Position numbers and translations under genes: made by a program. The notes below the pieces were generated by a model that was not told the origin of the DNA, did no database searches, and saw nothing but the letters and a program-made list of their open reading frames with translations. From CAZUCE01 sp964619265 (GTDB taxonomy: Bacteria; Planctomycetota; UBA1135; GCA-002686595), in assembly GCA_964619265.1 (NCBI GenBank), contig CAZUCE010000005.1, positions 1-64,000 of the forward strand: a stretch of DNA of 64,000 nt, read 5' to 3'. Every line of letters begins with the position of its first letter. Within the stretch, counting starts at the first letter, position 1. This document shows, piece after piece, positions 61,007-64,000 of this stretch.

Positions 61007-61560
61007 GAGCCGGCCTCACCCGTCGAAGCGGGAGCTCCAACGAAATCTGAAACCAAACGGCGATCATCTTCGGAGGCCACGTTGCGCTGAAGCACTTTGG
61101 TGGCAGCCCCCATGGTCAGATCGACCACCTCGGCACGGATCGCGGCCAGAGCCTTGTCCTGCTCCGCGCGAATCTGCGATCGGGCGCCCTCGAGCATGCC
61201 AGCCGCCTCCGACTTGGCATGTTCGACGATTTCGCGCTCGCGGCCTTCACCGCGCTCGCGAGCCGCCTGAAGGATGCGGCCGGCTTCGGTGCGGGCCTCG
61301 CCGAGTTTGACTTCGACTTCCGCCCGCGCGGCCTCCGCTTCGCGGCTGGCCTCTTCGGCCTTTCGGACGGCATGGAACGCCGCATCGTCGCGCTCAAGAA
61401 GGGCGCGGGTCACCGGCCCCATCACCATGATCCAGATCACCGGTAAGGCGAGCAGGAAGATGATCCAGGTCCACAGGGCTAGGCCGCCATGGGCCGGGTT
61501 CAACGGGTCGAACGAAGGCCCGCCTTCCGCGGCGACGGCCACGAGGATCGTTTGGAGCAT
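61003..61560 (-). CDS. atpF: ATP synthase subunit b
   Basis: A 185-residue protein with one membrane helix (about residues 25-48, LALWTWIIFLLALPVIWIM) and a long charged coiled coil (about 52-150, rich in Ala, Glu and Arg), then a delta-binding C-terminus. A single b gene suggests a homodimeric peripheral stalk. It lies 115 bases downstream of atpE and overlaps atpH. Confidence 0.95.
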   Translation of the reverse strand: MLQTILVAVAAEGGPSFDPLNPAHGGLALWTWIIFLLALPVIWIMVMGPVTRALLERDDAAFHAVRKAEEASREAEAARAEVEVKLGEARTEAGRILQAARERGEGREREIVEHAKSEAAGMLEGARSQIRAEQDKALAAIRAEVVDLTMGAATKVLQRNVASEDDRRLVSDFVGAPASTGEAGS

Positions 61561-61675
61561 GGGAGGGAGGTGTTCCGTAGAGGTGGAGACGAGGTCGGGT
61601 CGGCTGAAATCCAGGTTCGGACCGGACTCCCGCGGACTCTTCTAAAGAGCCCACGGGCCATGGGTCCGAGCCGAA

Positions 61676-61987
61676 TTACAGGATCATCGTGAGCAGAGCC
61701 ACGACCACCGCGAAGAGGGCCACACCCTCAATCAGGGCCGCGAAAATGATCGACGCGCCGCGGATGTCGCCGGTGGCTTCGGGCTGACGGGCAATCGACT
61801 CAGCGGTCGAGGCGCCAATCTTGCCGATACCCATGCCAGCGCCGAGCGGAGCGAGGCCTGCGCCGATGCCGGCGCCCAGCTTGCTCATGTACGCGCTACC
61901 GGTGGTCTTCAGCGCGGCGACGGCGGCCGCTGCGTTTTCGGAGTCGTTGGCGATGGCGTTGGCGACGTCCTGGATTTGTTCCTGCAT
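61676..61987 (-). CDS. atpE: ATP synthase subunit c
   Basis: A 103-residue protein from the ATG at 61987; an upstream in-frame extension looks untranslated. It has a 30-residue N-terminal extension, then helix 1 (LGAGIGAGLAPLGAGMGIGK), the polar loop with SIARQPEA, and helix 2 (ASIIFAALIEGVALFAVVVA), where the Glu in LIEGV is the ion-carrying carboxylate. No Ser/Thr follows that Glu, which argues for protons rather than sodium. It forms the rotor ring of F0. It is slightly longer than typical bacterial c subunits. Confidence 0.95.
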   Translation of the reverse strand: MQEQIQDVANAIANDSENAAAAVAALKTTGSAYMSKLGAGIGAGLAPLGAGMGIGKIGASTAESIARQPEATGDIRGASIIFAALIEGVALFAVVVALLTMIL

Positions 61988-62123
61988 GTCTTCTGGGAGG
62001 GGGGGTTGGAGAGACTCGGGCTGAGCGCCGAACTCAGAGGGGTTGATTTGGGATTTGAGAGAAAACGACGGGTGACTCGACGGGGTCAAGCCACCTGAAA
62101 GGAGCGATCCACACTAGGGAGCT

Positions 62124-63254
62124 TTAGTGCTCCGGGTGGATCGAGGCGTTGATGAAGATCACCGAAAGCTGGGTGAAGATGAAGGCCTGCAGAAGGGCCA
62201 CGAAGGCTTCGATGATCATGATGAACACCGCGAAACCAACGGCGAGCGGAGCGACGGTCCAGCCGAGGGCTTGGCCCATGTTCATGCCGACGAAGAAGAT
62301 CAATCCCATGAACGTCAAGACGACCATGTGCCCCCCCATCATCGTCGCGAAAAGACGAATCATAAGAGCCACCGGCTTGACGACGAGCCCGATCAGTTCG
62401 ACCACGGCCATCAGCGGCCACAGCCACCACGGCACGTGCGGCACAAGGTTCTTCCAGAACCCGACCACTCCCTGCTCCATCATTCCGAACACGAGCATGC
62501 ACGTGAACGTAATCATGGCCAAGCCGCCGGTCACGAAGACCGAAGCGGTGGCGGTGGCCCCATGGGGCACCAGGCCCATCAAGTTCATGAACAGGATGAA
62601 GAAGAAGATGGCGAGGAAGAAGGGCAGCCATTTGGTGCCAAGCTCCTTGCCCATCACCGGCTCCACCACGTCGTCGCGCAACCAGTGGGCGAAGCCGGCA
62701 AAGAACCTCGAGACGATGTCGCCCTTTCCGGTGCGCAAATAGCGCGGAACGCCCGAAAAGCACAGGAAGATCAGGGCGATAGCGGCCAGCTGGAACAACT
62801 GGAGGTTGGTGAAGGTCAATTGGACGCCGGCCTTCCCCTTGTCCATGTCGAAGACTCCCAAGAAGCCTGGGAGCGGCAACTGCAGAATCGGCGTGCCGCC
62901 ATGTCCGTGGCCACCCGCGGTGCTCGTCGCTGCGTGGTCGTGGCCGTCGTCATGGTCGTGACCGTCGTCATGGCCTGCGGTCTCCTCGCCTTCTGCGTGG
63001 GAGGCCTCATGTTCTTCGTCGTGCCCCTCGGCGTGATCGGCTCCGGCGTGCGCGTGTTCGTCAGCGTGACCGTGGTCCTCGTCGCCGTGCTCGCCCTCAC
63101 CGTGGGTGATCAGCGGTTCGGGCATCAGGTGCGAGAACAGCTGCACGAAAGGGTTCTCCGCCTCGTGATGGGCGATGAAATTCGTATTGACGTAGAGCGT
63201 GCCAATCAGCAGCGCGACGATCGCCAGGACCCGGGGGTGGAAGAGGGAACTCAC
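62124..63254 (-). CDS. atpB: ATP synthase subunit a with His-rich insertion
   Basis: A 376-residue protein from a GTG at 63254. Residues 7-23 form the first hydrophobic segment. Residues about 51-118 are a His/Asp/Glu/Gly-rich stretch with 17 His (for example GHDDGHDHDDGHDH) not found in standard AtpB. The conserved core follows: FAHWLRDDVVEPVMGKELGT, MNLMGLVPHGATATASVFVT and VKPVALMIRLFATMMGGHM, with the essential Arg facing the c ring. AtpB forms the ion half-channels of F0. The start is chosen because the first helix begins there and the upstream frame overlaps atpI. The insertion would lie on the periplasmic side before helix 2. Confidence 0.93.
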   Translation of the reverse strand: MSSLFHPRVLAIVALLIGTLYVNTNFIAHHEAENPFVQLFSHLMPEPLITHGEGEHGDEDHGHADEHAHAGADHAEGHDEEHEASHAEGEETAGHDDGHDHDDGHDHAATSTAGGHGHGGTPILQLPLPGFLGVFDMDKGKAGVQLTFTNLQLFQLAAIALIFLCFSGVPRYLRTGKGDIVSRFFAGFAHWLRDDVVEPVMGKELGTKWLPFFLAIFFFILFMNLMGLVPHGATATASVFVTGGLAMITFTCMLVFGMMEQGVVGFWKNLVPHVPWWLWPLMAVVELIGLVVKPVALMIRLFATMMGGHMVVLTFMGLIFFVGMNMGQALGWTVAPLAVGFAVFIMIIEAFVALLQAFIFTQLSVIFINASIHPEH

Positions 63255-63300
63255 GGTAGGGAGGCGGGCGGCTTTGGGGAACGAAAAGGAGAACGGGGCG

Positions 63301-63714
63301 TCAGCCCGGGAGACCCGCAGAGGCAGCAGAGCGGGGTCGATCGGGCCCTGCGGCGCGAAGTAGGCGGGAGACTTCGACCGTGCCGGCCAGCAGAACCGCC
63401 ATCGCGGAGAACGCGAAGGCGAGCAGGGTAGCCATTGGATCGAAACGGTCCGCCGTTTCCGGGAAGCGCAGGAAGACGAAGGTCGCAACGAACAACGCTG
63501 CGAGCTTGAGCATGAACGAGGCGGCCAGGGCCGGGAGCACGTACGCGGCCCGCGTTCGAACCAGCCGCTTCTGCCCCAAGACTCCGAATCCCGAGAGGCA
63601 AGCACCGAGGATCAGGCCCGCGGCCAAACCCAACCCCAGGTTTCCGCCCGGAGCGAACACAGCCACGACGCCAAGGGCACCGAAGATCAGGCTGAGCACG
63701 CTGGACACGGACAT
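63301..63714 (-). CDS. atpI: ATP synthase I-like membrane protein
   Basis: A 137-residue protein with four hydrophobic segments (LSLIFGALGVVAVFAPGG, LGLGLAAGLILGACLSGF, AAYVLPALAASFMLKLAALF, MATLLAFAFSAMAVLLAG), placed directly ahead of atpB as AtpI usually is. AtpI-like proteins assist c-ring assembly or Mg uptake. Sequence conservation in this family is low, so the call rests on topology and position. Confidence 0.7.
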   Translation of the reverse strand: MSVSSVLSLIFGALGVVAVFAPGGNLGLGLAAGLILGACLSGFGVLGQKRLVRTRAAYVLPALAASFMLKLAALFVATFVFLRFPETADRFDPMATLLAFAFSAMAVLLAGTVEVSRLLRAAGPDRPRSAASAGLPG

Positions 63715-63765
63715 GGATCGGGGGAGGGTGCGGAGGGAGTTGGGGAGGGGTCGTCTGCCGTAGAG

Positions 63766-64000
63766 TCAGCGAGACCCGAGCCGGCGGACGTGATAGAGCA
63801 TGGAGACAAAACCGCCGACCAGGCCGGCAGCCACTCCAAGGAGCAAGAAAAGCGGAGAGCTGTCCATTCGCCCGTCGAGGAAGTGACCCCCGAGGGTGAA
63901 CAGCAGAAGGCTCCCGGCGAATTGGAAAGAGAGGCCGAGAGCTGAGCCGCCCGAGTCGCCCAGCGGCGTCTCGTCGTCTGCTTCGGAAGCCGCCTCGGAG
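63766..64000 (-). CDS. atpZ: AtpZ/AtpI-like protein, 5' end beyond window
   Basis: The last 77 residues of a protein whose start lies past the right edge. After a Ser/Glu/Asp-rich segment come two membrane helices: SALGLSFQFAGSLLLFTLGG, then FLDGRMDSSPLFLLLGVAAG and LVGGFVSMLYHVRRL. This two-helix G-x-x-x-QF-A, LD, P-x-F pattern is typical of the small AtpZ protein encoded ahead of atpI and atpB, which forms a transporter-like partner with AtpI. It is probably the first gene of the atp operon. Confidence 0.7.
   Translation of the reverse strand, partial: SEAASEADDETPLGDSGGSALGLSFQFAGSLLLFTLGGHFLDGRMDSSPLFLLLGVAAGLVGGFVSMLYHVRRLGSR

Noticed and set aside
62127..63431. 434-residue plus-strand frame antisense to atpB and atpI
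   Set aside because: It is the mirror of atpB; the His-rich look is produced by the antisense of Asp/Glu/His codons and there is no independent homology.

Overview
The window is a GC-rich stretch of a bacterial chromosome. Gene content points to the Planctomycetota, probably one of the deep-branching, selenium-using lineages. The reasons are an ECF sigma factor fused to a large C-terminal extension, a DUF2237 protein, thioredoxin-like selenoproteins of the VPGU type, divergent sulfatase-like enzymes, and frequent GTG/TTG starts with weak ribosome binding sites. The lineage is inferred from gene content only. I see no rRNA, tRNA, CRISPR array, transposase or plasmid origin.

Region 1 (84-6581) and region 2 (8292-30448) look like one surface-polysaccharide province. 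On the plus strand lies a carbamoyltransferase cassette: a small membrane protein, the carbamoyltransferase, an SGNH esterase fused to SxtJ-like and DUF5989-like membrane modules, and an unlabelled 45-residue DUF5989-like protein. On the minus strand are a polysaccharide deacetylase and an acetyltransferase, then a long operon. That operon holds a polyprenyl-phosphate sugar transferase, eight GT4 and one GT2 glycosyltransferases, a Wzx-like flippase, a membrane sulfatase-like phosphotransferase candidate and a possible alpha/alpha-barrel carbohydrate enzyme. Many of its genes overlap by four bases (ATGA or GTGA). Together these genes could start, assemble, decorate and flip a complex glycan. 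No polymerase or ligase was recognised.

The most notable content is selenoproteins hidden by in-frame UGA codons. The gene at 6770-7780 (minus) joins a thioredoxin-like domain (UxxC) to an MsrA-like domain (TUFW), with one UGA in each active site. The gene at 44807-46330 (minus) is a membrane-anchored thioredoxin-like protein with a VPGTWU motif. All three UGAs are followed at the expected distance by a perfect hairpin whose loop carries G, as in bacterial SECIS elements.

Region 3 (30474-44603) holds a membrane-fused spermidine-synthase-like protein, an epimerase and a lipoprotein sulfatase-like enzyme. It also holds the ECF-sigma fusion protein, acetyl-CoA synthetase, a HEAT-repeat protein and three prepilin-like proteins. 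A 51-bp perfect inverted repeat sits between the convergent sulfatase and sigma-factor genes.

Region 4 (46712-64000, minus) is a housekeeping block: a radical SAM/B12 protein, pheT, pheS, rplT, rpmI, infC, aspS, and the whole F-type ATP synthase operon (atpC, D, G, A, H, F, E, B, I and a truncated atpZ). Oddities here are a TTG start for infC and a repeat-filled 720-bp infC-rpmI spacer with inverted similarity to the infC 3' end. AtpB also carries a roughly 70-residue His/Asp/Glu-rich insertion.
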